Source of the DNA: DATJFH01 sp035495815
GTDB taxonomy: Bacteria > Acidobacteriota > Terriglobia > Bryobacterales > Bryobacteraceae
Assembly: GCA_035495815.1 (NCBI GenBank)
Contig: DATJFH010000095.1
Location: 1 to 11,317, forward strand
Direction of reading: 5' to 3'
Length of the DNA: 11,317 nt
Of this stretch, positions 1 to 7,115 are shown in pieces; positions within the stretch are counted from its first letter, which is position 1; every line of letters begins with the position of its first letter. The translations under genes and the position numbers were made by a program. The notes beneath the pieces were generated by a model that ran no database searches, was not told where the DNA came from, and saw only the letters and a program-made list of their open reading frames with translations.

Positions 1-1
1 C

Positions 2-43
2 GGCGAGCGGCAGGTCCAGTTTTCGCTCAAAGTCATCTGGTAG
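2..43 (+). CDS. C-terminal tail of a probable TonB-dependent receptor (partial)
   Basis: This is the 3' end of a plus-strand reading frame entering from the left window edge: 13 codons reading GERQVQFSLKVIW, then TAG at 41-43. The tail matches in style the end of the complete receptor encoded opposite (GRIIQFGLKYVF). Both have a basic or polar turn, then Q-F-x-L-K, then a terminal aromatic residue, as expected of the last beta strand of an outer-membrane barrel. I infer a second TonB-dependent receptor pointing towards the first, with stops separated by 7 bases. Only 13 residues are visible, so a chance in-frame tail cannot be excluded. Sequence to the left of the window would settle it. Confidence 0.5.
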   Translation, partial: GERQVQFSLKVIW

Positions 44-50
44 CGCTAAC

Positions 51-3000
51 TCAGAACACGTACTTCAATCCGAACTGGATGATTCTGCCGTCCGACGCCG
101 ACGTGATCCGGCCATAGCTCCCCGACGAGTCCGGATTGGCCCCCGGGCTTCCAAAATTCGGCCGGTTGAACGCGTTGAACAGCTCCGTCCGGAACTGGAT
201 CCGGTCCGACTCCCGTATGCCTCTCCACCTCTTCTGGACCCCTGCCGTCACGTCGAACGTCCCCGGCGCGTGCAGCTGGCCCTCGGCGCGCGGAGCGCTG
301 CCGAACTGTCCGGTCTGATTGGGGACGAACGCGCTGCGGTCGAAGTATTGCGTGATCAGCTCGGCGCGTGATCGCCCGGTGTCCAGCCGAGGGTCCTTGA
401 TCCGGTCCGGACGGTTCGGCTGCCCTCGCAGCGCCCGGTCTTGCGACGTCGCGAATTGCAGCGGCGCCCCCGAATACATCGACCAGATCCCGTTCACTTC
501 CCATCCGTTCACCACCGCTTTGGCGAAACGGTTTTGGGCGAGATTCGGTATCTGGTAGACCCAGGAGGTGACGAACGCATGCGTCCGGTCGAAGTCCGAC
601 GGTCCCCATTCGGCCCGCCGGTCGTCGGCGTTCTGCACTCCGCCGTTGTTGGTCAGCACGCTGTTCAGATCCGTCAGCGATTTGGAAAACGTGTACGACA
701 TCAGCACCGTCAGCCCTCCCCGGAAACGCCGGTCCACCGACGCCTGCAGCGAATGGTAGCTGGAATTGACCACCGATTCGATGAAGCTGAAGCGGGAGAA
801 GTAGGGCGCCAGCGGCCTCCGCGCGTCCACGTTGGCCACCGTCGAAGCGCCCGGAATGTAGATCGCCTGGTTCACGTCGCGCAGGTAGGGGATGTGCGTG
901 CCGCGCGCGCCCGCGTAGCCCACCGTGATCAGCCAGTCCCGGGCCACCTCCCGCTGCAGGTTCAGGTTCCATTGCTGCATGCTCAGCTCGGTGAAGTTCG
1001 GACCATACGACAGGCCGGTGATTCCCTTGTCGAAAACCGAGTCCTTCCCCGGCTTATAAGGGTGCGGGTTCCCTCCCGGAAAGTTCGACCAGGGATTGCT
1101 CGTGCTGGGCGGCGGATTGATGTCCACGATCCGCGTGAATGGCTGATAAATCGCGAACTGGCCCTCGACGTTCGACCAGGTCGGATTGTAATAAATGCCG
1201 TAGCCGGCCCGGATCAGCGTCTTCTGGTCCGCCGTCAATGCGTAGGCGAAGCCCACGCGCGGCGCGAACAGGTTCTTGACGGCGCTGCGGCCGGCCCTGG
1301 GCACGTCGGGGTCGCCATAGAACAGTACGCCGGGAGGCGCGTTGACGTACACCTTGGATTGCGCCCCCGCCCGGTACAGCATGGCCGCGTCGTTGATCGC
1401 CAGCGGCGGCAGCGGCAGATCGTAGCGCAGCCCCAGGTTCAGCGTAAGACGGCGGCTCAGGCGGACGTCGTCCTGCGCATACCACGCCAGGTGCAGCCCG
1501 CGCGTGTCGTCCGGAGCCGGGCTTCCCTGCCGGAACGTGGCCGGACGGCCCAGCATGAAATCCGTCAGCGCCGATCCCGAAAATACTCCGCTGAACGAGT
1601 ACGAGCCGTTGCTCCGGGAAAGATTGTTATCCGTCTGCACCGAGCGGATTCCGTCGAAGCCGAACTGCAGATTGTGGCGGCCGTGGATCCAGGAGAAATC
1701 GTCGCTGAAGGCGAAGGTGTTGTAGTCGCGTGAAATCTTGATCTGCTCGATGCTGGCCTGGAAAAAGCCGGTCACGTTGAGCACCGGGAAGTCCGGCGTG
1801 TACGTGTAGTAGTTGTCCGCGAAGCCCAGCTTCTTCAGGTCCGCCAGCTCGATCTGTGGACGGTAGTCGGCCACCGTGTAGTATCCGTTCAGGCTGAAGC
1901 GCGCCGTGTTGATTTTGCCGGGGGCCAGGATGCTGGTGTGCGTCAGCCCGTAGAGATCCGTATCGAGCCGCACCGTGCCGATCTGAAAAGCCGGCAGGTT
2001 CCCGTGCCCCGTGGGACCGGACCGGCGCGTGATGAACATGCGCGCGCTCAACTGCTGCTTTCCCTGCGCAAAGGATTGATCGCCGCGCAGCAGCGCCTGG
2101 TTCGGGTTATTGTCGTTCGCCCGCTGGTAGCGATAGGTGCCGAGCGCGTCCTGCGCCACCGGAACATACTGCTTCGAGAAGTTGACCGCCAGCGGGTCGA
2201 GCCGGCTCGCCGGAATCTGGTTGTTGGGGAAATTCTGATTGTTCAGCGGATCGCGGATCGTGCGGTTGAAGCGGGAAAAATCGCCCTGCGTCTGCTCCTG
2301 CGTGGCTACGAAGAGCGTGGTGGCGGCGCCCAGCGGCTCCTTCTGCTGCTCCAGGTTCACGAACCAGAAGGTGCGGTCTCTGCCGTTGTAAATCTTCGGA
2401 ATGTAGACCGGTCCGCCGCCCGCGAAGCCGTACTGGTTGCGCTTCCGCTTCGTCTTGGTGGGCAGGAAAAAATTGCGGGCGTCGAGCTTGTCGTTGCGCA
2501 GGAATTCGTACAGGCTGCCGTGCAGCGCGTTCGTGCCGCTGCGCGTCGAAATCTCGATCACGCCGGAGGCATAGCCGTATTTGGCCGATGGGACGCTCGT
2601 CTGGATCGTGAACTCCTGCACCGCGTCCGGGCTGGGGCTCGGCAGGATCTGCTGGAATACGTTGTCCACGTTGAGCGAGCCGTCCACGCGGACGTTGGCC
2701 ATGCCGCTGTTCTGCGAGCCGGAGCGCCCGCCCCCGATGTTGACGCCGCTCTGGCCCACCCCGGGGACCAGGCGGGCCAGCTGGTAGACATCCCGTCCGT
2801 TCAGCGGCAGATCCAGGATCCGCTTCGTGTCCACCAGTTGCTGGATAGTGGACGATTCCGCGCTCACCCGGCTCGCTTCCGCCGACACCGTCACCTTTTC
2901 CGAGATGTCGCCGATCTGCATCACGATGTTCAGCATGGAATCGGCGCTGGTAGTCAGAGCAATACCGGACTGCGCCACCGATTTGAAGCCCGCATGAGTC

Positions 3001-3224
3001 GCCGACACGCTGTACGGCCCGATCGGCAGACGCGGGAACAAATACCGGCCCTCGGTGTCCGATTGCGCCGTGAACGCAAGATTGCGCTCGGTTTGAGTCG
3101 CGGTAACCGTCACGCCGACCAGCACCGCGCCCGAGGGGTCCGTCACCGTCCCCGCGAGCCGCGCCTCCTGCGCCCGCAGTACGCTCAGCGCCAGCATGAA
3201 AAAGAACACGAGTCTGGTTTGCAT
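51..3224 (-). CDS. TonB-dependent receptor, Oar-like, with carboxypeptidase regulatory-like N-terminal domain
   Basis: Predicted outer-membrane beta-barrel protein of 1057 residues, of the large Oar/CarboxypepD_reg-like TonB-dependent receptor family typical of Acidobacteriota. Members are thought to import or bind large ligands such as oligosaccharides or peptides using TonB energy; the substrate here is unknown. Residues 1-18 form a signal peptide (hydrophobic core, cleavage likely after VLRA). Residues about 20-103 form an Ig-like regulatory domain (GTVTDPSGA, then DTEGRYLFPRLPIGPYSV). The plug domain lies at about 125-230 (LNGRDVYQLARLVPGV at 141-156). The rest is the barrel, with the family motif GSLYEFLRNDKLDARNFF at 236-253, RTELFNAFNRPNFGSP near the end and a C-terminal Phe. 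The ATG start is supported by TGAAAGGGAG six bases upstream and by a good promoter (3274-3302). No TonB box was recognised. It runs divergently from argS and ends tail to tail with another probable receptor gene. Confidence 0.93.
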   Translation of the reverse strand: MQTRLVFFFMLALSVLRAQEARLAGTVTDPSGAVLVGVTVTATQTERNLAFTAQSDTEGRYLFPRLPIGPYSVSATHAGFKSVAQSGIALTTSADSMLNIVMQIGDISEKVTVSAEASRVSAESSTIQQLVDTKRILDLPLNGRDVYQLARLVPGVGQSGVNIGGGRSGSQNSGMANVRVDGSLNVDNVFQQILPSPSPDAVQEFTIQTSVPSAKYGYASGVIEISTRSGTNALHGSLYEFLRNDKLDARNFFLPTKTKRKRNQYGFAGGGPVYIPKIYNGRDRTFWFVNLEQQKEPLGAATTLFVATQEQTQGDFSRFNRTIRDPLNNQNFPNNQIPASRLDPLAVNFSKQYVPVAQDALGTYRYQRANDNNPNQALLRGDQSFAQGKQQLSARMFITRRSGPTGHGNLPAFQIGTVRLDTDLYGLTHTSILAPGKINTARFSLNGYYTVADYRPQIELADLKKLGFADNYYTYTPDFPVLNVTGFFQASIEQIKISRDYNTFAFSDDFSWIHGRHNLQFGFDGIRSVQTDNNLSRSNGSYSFSGVFSGSALTDFMLGRPATFRQGSPAPDDTRGLHLAWYAQDDVRLSRRLTLNLGLRYDLPLPPLAINDAAMLYRAGAQSKVYVNAPPGVLFYGDPDVPRAGRSAVKNLFAPRVGFAYALTADQKTLIRAGYGIYYNPTWSNVEGQFAIYQPFTRIVDINPPPSTSNPWSNFPGGNPHPYKPGKDSVFDKGITGLSYGPNFTELSMQQWNLNLQREVARDWLITVGYAGARGTHIPYLRDVNQAIYIPGASTVANVDARRPLAPYFSRFSFIESVVNSSYHSLQASVDRRFRGGLTVLMSYTFSKSLTDLNSVLTNNGGVQNADDRRAEWGPSDFDRTHAFVTSWVYQIPNLAQNRFAKAVVNGWEVNGIWSMYSGAPLQFATSQDRALRGQPNRPDRIKDPRLDTGRSRAELITQYFDRSAFVPNQTGQFGSAPRAEGQLHAPGTFDVTAGVQKRWRGIRESDRIQFRTELFNAFNRPNFGSPGANPDSSGSYGRITSASDGRIIQFGLKYVF

Positions 3225-3230
3225 CGGGAA

Positions 3231-3240
3231 CTCCCTTTCA
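3231..3240 (-). promoter_or_regulatory. Shine-Dalgarno site of the TonB-dependent receptor gene
   Basis: On the minus strand this reads TGAAAGGGAG and sits six bases before the ATG at 3224. It is the strongest ribosome binding site in the window and fixes the receptor start. Confidence 0.75.
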
Positions 3241-3273
3241 GCGGATCGAGCAGGCCGGGCCGCTATTGGTGCA

Positions 3274-3302
3274 AGTCTATTTCACGCCGGAAACGGTGTC
3301 AA
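3274..3302 (-). promoter_or_regulatory. Sigma-70-type promoter of the TonB-dependent receptor
   Basis: On the minus strand there is a perfect -35 box TTGACA (3297-3302), a 17-base spacer and the -10 box TAGACT (3274-3279, four of six consensus positions). Transcription would start near 3267, giving a 5' leader of about 43 bases that contains the Shine-Dalgarno site. Its -35 end abuts the likely -35 region of the divergent argS promoter, so the two polymerases could compete or share a regulator. Confidence 0.65.
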
Positions 3303-3311
3303 ACATCCGGT

Positions 3312-3320
3312 TGCTATACT
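3312..3320 (+). promoter_or_regulatory. argS: Extended -10 element upstream of argS
   Basis: TGCTATACT matches an extended -10 promoter (TGn followed by TATACT, five of six positions to TATAAT). No convincing -35 box lies 16-18 bases upstream, as is common for extended -10 promoters. The expected start site is near 3327, only about three bases before the proposed GTG start of argS at 3330. This predicts a leaderless or nearly leaderless message, in agreement with the absence of a Shine-Dalgarno sequence there. Confidence 0.5.
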
Positions 3321-3329
3321 TTTTACTCA

Positions 3330-5279
3330 GTGTTCCATTTACTTGAAAAGCGTGTCCAAGAGGCGTTTCAGAACCATATCTCCATCCGCTACGGCGTCGA
3401 AGCGCAAGTCGCCATGGAGCAGCCCAAGCAGGCCGAATTCGGAGAGCTCGCCGTTCCGGTGGCCTTCCAGCTGGCTCGCCAGCTGCGCCAGCCGCCGAAG
3501 AAGATCGCGCAGGAGCTGGTGTCGGAAATCGGCTCCATCGACGGCGTCTCCAGTCTCGAAGTGGCCGGCGGCGGGTATATCAATGTGCGTTTCAACCGCG
3601 CCTCCTACGCCGCCGGCCTGATGTACGTCCCCGGGCAGGCCGACTATCCGCCGGGCGAAAAAATTATCGTCGAGCATACCAACATCAATCCCAACAAAGC
3701 GGCGCACATCGGCCACCTCCGGAATGCCACGCTCGGCGACACCTTCGTGCGCATGCTGCGGTCCCTCGGCCGCCGCGTCGAAGTGCAGAATTACATCGAC
3801 AACACCGGAGTCCAGGTCGCGGACGTGGTCGTCGGGTTCCATTTCCTCGAGAACCGGACCCCCGCGGAGGTAGCCGCGCTGGCCGCCCGTCCGCGTTTCG
3901 ATTACCTCTGCTGGGACCTCTACGCCAAGACGTCGGCCTACTACGCCACCAACGAGAAGGCGCTGAACTGGCGCTCCGAAGCCCTGCACGCCATCGAAGA
4001 AGGCTCCGGCCCCATCGCCGAGCTGGCCCATATCGTTTCCGACGCCATCGTCCGCGCGCACCTCAGGACCATGCTCCGGCTCGATGTCGATTACGACGTG
4101 CTGCCCCGGGAGAGCGAGATTCTGCGCCTCGAGTTCTGGGCGTCCGCCTTCGAGCTGCTCAAGGAGCGCAAGGCGATTTACTTCGAGACGGAAGGGAAGA
4201 ACCGCGGCTGCTGGGTGATGCCGGCCTCGGCGTTCTCCGCCGGCTCGGAATCGGAAGACAGCAAGGTCATCGTCCGCTCGAACGGCACGGTGACCTACGT
4301 CGGCAAGGATATCGCCTATCAGCTCTGGAAATTCGGCCTGCTCGGCAAGGACTTCTACTACCATACGCTGCTCCGCTACCCCGACGGGCGCGATCTGTGG
4401 GTAACCTCCGACCAGCCTTCGCACCATCCCTATATCCCGGAATTCGGGCGCGGAACCACGGTGTACAACGTCATCGACGTGCGCCAGTCCTACCTGCAGG
4501 ACGTCGTGGTCGCCGGGTTGAAAGCCCTCGGCTACCAGGAGCAGGCCGAGCGCAGCATCCACTTCTCCTACGAGATGGTGGCCCTCTCCCCCCGCTGCTG
4601 CGAGGAGCTGGGAATCGAATTGTCGGAGGAAGACAAACAGCGCCCCTACGTCGAAGTGTCCGGACGCAAGGGACTCGGGGTCAAGGCCGACGACCTGATG
4701 GATACCCTGATCGAGCGCGCGCTCGAGGAAGTGGCGTCGCGCCACCCCGACCGCCCCCTCGACGAGCAGCGCTCGGTAGCCGGGTCCATCGCCATCGGCG
4801 CTCTGCGCTACTTCCTTCTGAAGTTCACACGCACCTCCGTCATCGCCTTCGATTTTCAGGAGGCCCTCAGCTTCGAGGGCGAAACCGGCCCCTACGTCCA
4901 ATATGCCGCCGTGCGGGCGCGCAATATCCTGCGGAAGGTGGATGAAAAAGGGGAGCAGATTCCCGACTATCACCTCGCGCTGACCCTCGAGGCGATGGGA
5001 CGCCAGCTCGCCTCCGAGGACTTCTGGCAGGTCCTGCTGGCCGCCTCCAAAGCCGACGCCGCCGTCGAGCGCGCGGTCGCTTCGGGCGAGCCCGCCCACG
5101 TCGCCAAGTACGCCTTCCAACTGGCGCAGTCTTTCAATAATTTCTATCACCAGCACCATATCCTGCATGAGGAAAATCGGGAGAAGAAGATCTTTCTGGT
5201 GTGGATCACGGAATTCTTCTACCGCCAATTGCAGCGGACCTTGTACATTTTGGGGATTCGTACGCCCGACTATATGTGA
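3330..5279 (+). CDS. argS: Arginyl-tRNA synthetase (ArgS)
   Basis: Class I aminoacyl-tRNA synthetase that charges tRNA-Arg with arginine using ATP; cytoplasmic and essential. Length is 649 residues from the proposed GTG. The N-terminal tRNA-binding domain spans about 1-110. The HIGH motif is intact at 126-129 (AHIGHLRN). The KMSKS region is the common ArgS variant SGRKG at 444-448, followed by LGVKADDLMD. GETGPYVQYA begins near 517 and leads into the C-terminal DALR anticodon-binding helices, which end LGIRTPDYM. The frame is open far upstream to 1938, but that stretch is antisense to the receptor gene and is not protein-like. GTG 3330 was chosen because the helix FHLLEKRVQEAF is expected at the start of ArgS. 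The next candidate, ATG 3414, would remove that helix. The HAD phosphatase gene follows after 55 bases on the same strand and may be co-transcribed. Confidence 0.95.
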   Translation: MFHLLEKRVQEAFQNHISIRYGVEAQVAMEQPKQAEFGELAVPVAFQLARQLRQPPKKIAQELVSEIGSIDGVSSLEVAGGGYINVRFNRASYAAGLMYVPGQADYPPGEKIIVEHTNINPNKAAHIGHLRNATLGDTFVRMLRSLGRRVEVQNYIDNTGVQVADVVVGFHFLENRTPAEVAALAARPRFDYLCWDLYAKTSAYYATNEKALNWRSEALHAIEEGSGPIAELAHIVSDAIVRAHLRTMLRLDVDYDVLPRESEILRLEFWASAFELLKERKAIYFETEGKNRGCWVMPASAFSAGSESEDSKVIVRSNGTVTYVGKDIAYQLWKFGLLGKDFYYHTLLRYPDGRDLWVTSDQPSHHPYIPEFGRGTTVYNVIDVRQSYLQDVVVAGLKALGYQEQAERSIHFSYEMVALSPRCCEELGIELSEEDKQRPYVEVSGRKGLGVKADDLMDTLIERALEEVASRHPDRPLDEQRSVAGSIAIGALRYFLLKFTRTSVIAFDFQEALSFEGETGPYVQYAAVRARNILRKVDEKGEQIPDYHLALTLEAMGRQLASEDFWQVLLAASKADAAVERAVASGEPAHVAKYAFQLAQSFNNFYHQHHILHEENREKKIFLVWITEFFYRQLQRTLYILGIRTPDYM

Positions 5280-5327
5280 GCTTGGGACAGCAAGCGGAGC
5301 CGCCTGGCGCGGCCCGCGTGTCACAAT

Positions 5328-5332
5328 AAGGA
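5328..5332 (+). promoter_or_regulatory. Short-spaced Shine-Dalgarno site for the HAD phosphatase
   Basis: AAGGA lies two bases before the ATG at 5335. The spacing is shorter than usual, but this is the only purine-rich match near the start, and the ATG gives the correct N-terminal length before the DFDGT motif. Confidence 0.4.
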
Positions 5333-5334
5333 AA

Positions 5335-6141
5335 ATGATCGAACACCTTCGCCCCGGCGCGTCTGCCGCCAATGCCCGGGTCGCTCTTTTTGATTTTGAC
5401 GGCACGATTTCCGTCATCCGGTCCGGCTGGATGGAAATCATGATCCCCATGATGGTCGAAATCCTGCTGGACCTCAAAACCGGGGAGCGCGAAGAGGACC
5501 TGCGCGCCATCGTCGAGGAATTCGTCGGCCGCCTCACCGGCAAACAGACCATGTACCAGATGATCGCCCTGGCCTCGGAGATCGAAAAACGCGGCGGAAC
5601 CCCGCTCGACCCGCTGGAATACAAGAATCGCTACCTCGCGCTGCTCAACGATCAGATCCGCGGCGCCATTGCGGACCTCCGCGCCGAGCGCTGCTCGCCG
5701 GAAAAGTACCTCGTGCCCGGCGCGCGCGCGCTGCTCGAAGCGCTCAGGGAGCGCGGCCTCAAAATGTACCTCGCCAGCGGCACCGACCAGATCTATATGC
5801 GCGAGGAAGCCCGCCTGCTCGACGTCACCCGCTACTTCGACGGCGGCGTCTATGGCGCCCTCGACGATTACAAGAGCTTCTCCAAGAAGATTCTCATCCA
5901 GCGCCTGATCGCCTCCGCCGAATGCAGCGGCGACCAGTTCCTCGGCTTCGGAGACGGCTACGTCGAAATCGAAAACATCAAGGAGGTCGGCGGCGTCACC
6001 GTGGGTGTCGCTACCGCCGAGCCCGAATGCCTGCACGTCGACGAATGGAAGCGGAAGCGCCTCAGCGGCGTCGGCGCCGATTTCATCATTCCCAATTATC
6101 TGTGCCGCGAGGAGCTGATGGGGACCCTGTTTCCCGCATGA
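5335..6141 (+). CDS. HAD-superfamily phosphatase
   Basis: Predicted Mg-dependent phosphohydrolase of 268 residues. Motif I is FDFDGT with nucleophile D20 and acid/base D22. Motif II is LASGTD with S148. The motif III lysine is one of K180, K184 or K185 (YKSFSKK). Motif IV is GFGDGYVEIENIK, with D207 and, four residues later, E211 where Asp is usual. The roughly 120 mostly helical residues between motifs I and II suggest a C1-type cap that would choose a small-molecule substrate. It lacks the DxDGT-plus-zinc-loop layout of GmhB, so it is not a classical heptose bisphosphate phosphatase. Its last bases overlap the DHS-like gene by ATGA, which places it in the sugar block. A sugar-phosphate or bisphosphate intermediate is therefore the best guess for its substrate. 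An upstream in-frame extension to 5167 overlaps argS and was discarded. Confidence 0.85.
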   Translation: MIEHLRPGASAANARVALFDFDGTISVIRSGWMEIMIPMMVEILLDLKTGEREEDLRAIVEEFVGRLTGKQTMYQMIALASEIEKRGGTPLDPLEYKNRYLALLNDQIRGAIADLRAERCSPEKYLVPGARALLEALRERGLKMYLASGTDQIYMREEARLLDVTRYFDGGVYGALDDYKSFSKKILIQRLIASAECSGDQFLGFGDGYVEIENIKEVGGVTVGVATAEPECLHVDEWKRKRLSGVGADFIIPNYLCREELMGTLFPA

Positions 6142-7115
6142 GCCCCCCGAAAAGCAAGTACGAGCTGTTCGACCGCGGGCGCCTGCTCGTCAAGCCCCTC
6201 GCCGAGCGTGTCAACGATCTGCCGCTCGGCCGCTGGCTGTCCTTGGATGATCCCGCCCCCGATTACGCCCATCCCGGGCTCTCCGATGTCGCCTCCCGCC
6301 TCGCCGCCGCCGCCCGGTCCGGCGCTGCGAGAATTCTCATGATGGGCGCGCACGTGCTTCGGGCCGGCGTCAACCGCCATATCATCGACCTGCTCGAGCG
6401 CGGCGCGCTGACCCATATCGCCATGAACGGCGCCGGCGCCATTCACGATTACGAAGTGGCCCGCATCGGCGCCACCACCGAATCCGTCGCCCGCTACATC
6501 CGCTCCGGCGAGTTCGGCCTGTGGCGGGAAACCGGCGAGCTCAACGAATGGATCCGCGAAGCCGCCGCCCTCGGTCTCGGACTCGGGGAAAACGTCGGAC
6601 GCCGCCTCGCCGCCGGCCGCTACCCGCACCAGGACCTGAGCGTGTTCGCCGCCGCCTACCGCCTTTCGATCCCCGTGACCGTCCACGTCGGCATCGGCTA
6701 CGACATCCTGCATGAGCACCCGAATTGCGACGGCGCCGCCCTCGGAGAATCCAGCTATCGCGACTTCCTGATCTTCGCCCGCGCCGTCGAGAACCTCGAG
6801 GGCGGCGTCATGCTCAGCTTCGGCTCGGCCATCATGGCGCCCGAAGTCTACCTCAAGGCTCTCGCCATGGCCCGCAACGTCGCCTGCCAGCAGGGACGCG
6901 GCATTCGCGACTTCACCACCGCCGTCTTCGACCTCGTGCCCATCCGCGGCGACATCCACCAGGAGCTCGATAAGAGCGATCCCGGCTACTACTTCCGCCC
7001 CCACAAGACGATTCTCGTGCGCACCGTCGCCGATGGCGGCCGGAGCTTCTACTTCTGCGGCGACCACCGCGCCACTTTGCCCGCGCTGCGGCGCGCTTTC
7101 CTGGAGCTGCCATGA
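6138..7115 (+). CDS. Deoxyhypusine-synthase-like protein of unknown function
   Basis: A 325-residue soluble protein with no signal peptide. The alternation of Gly-rich turns and helices resembles the Rossmann-like deoxyhypusine synthase (DHS) fold: MMGAHVLRAGVNRHIIDLLERG early, NGAGAIHDYE at 97-106 (compare the NAD-contacting TAGGVEED-type segment of DHS), HVGIGYD at 183-189, then GGVMLSFGSAIMAPEVYLKA. By eye, the segment that carries the catalytic Lys of DHS (PKHH) aligns with PEVY, with E236 in place of the Lys and K240 nearby. The C-terminus carries RPHKTILVRT and CGDHRATLPAL (K290, D309, H310). Bacteria lack eIF5A, so the DHS reaction itself is unlikely. Four-base ATGA overlaps on both sides tie it to the HAD phosphatase and the PfkB kinase, so a role in sugar-phosphate metabolism is inferred. 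The CDS is certain; the family call is tentative. Confidence 0.65.
   Translation: MSPPKSKYELFDRGRLLVKPLAERVNDLPLGRWLSLDDPAPDYAHPGLSDVASRLAAAARSGAARILMMGAHVLRAGVNRHIIDLLERGALTHIAMNGAGAIHDYEVARIGATTESVARYIRSGEFGLWRETGELNEWIREAAALGLGLGENVGRRLAAGRYPHQDLSVFAAAYRLSIPVTVHVGIGYDILHEHPNCDGAALGESSYRDFLIFARAVENLEGGVMLSFGSAIMAPEVYLKALAMARNVACQQGRGIRDFTTAVFDLVPIRGDIHQELDKSDPGYYFRPHKTILVRTVADGGRSFYFCGDHRATLPALRRAFLELP
7103..7106 (+). promoter_or_regulatory. Shine-Dalgarno site inside the DHS-like gene for the PfkB kinase
   Basis: GGAG ends five bases before the ATG at 7112. Together with the ATGA stop/start overlap it supports this start and translational coupling. Confidence 0.5.

Noticed and set aside
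441..1733. 430-codon plus-strand open frame opposite the receptor
   Set aside because: Arg/Val/His-rich shadow of the receptor's C-terminal half, which has clear family motifs on the other strand.
1938..3329. Long N-terminal extension of the argS frame, open to 1938 on the plus strand
   Set aside because: It lies antisense to the receptor gene, is Arg/Ala/Val-rich without family resemblance, and argS homology begins only after GTG 3330.
4659..4673. Missing classical KMSKS in ArgS, considered as a defect
   Set aside because: SGRKG at this place is a usual variant in bacterial ArgS and the surrounding residues are normal.
5293..5312. Short GC-rich stem between argS and the HAD gene, considered as a terminator
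   Set aside because: Only about five base pairs and no T-run; not convincing.
3339..5624. 761-codon minus-strand open frame opposite argS
   Set aside because: It is a shadow produced by the third-position GC bias of argS; composition is Gly/Ala/Asp/Val-rich with no domain signal.
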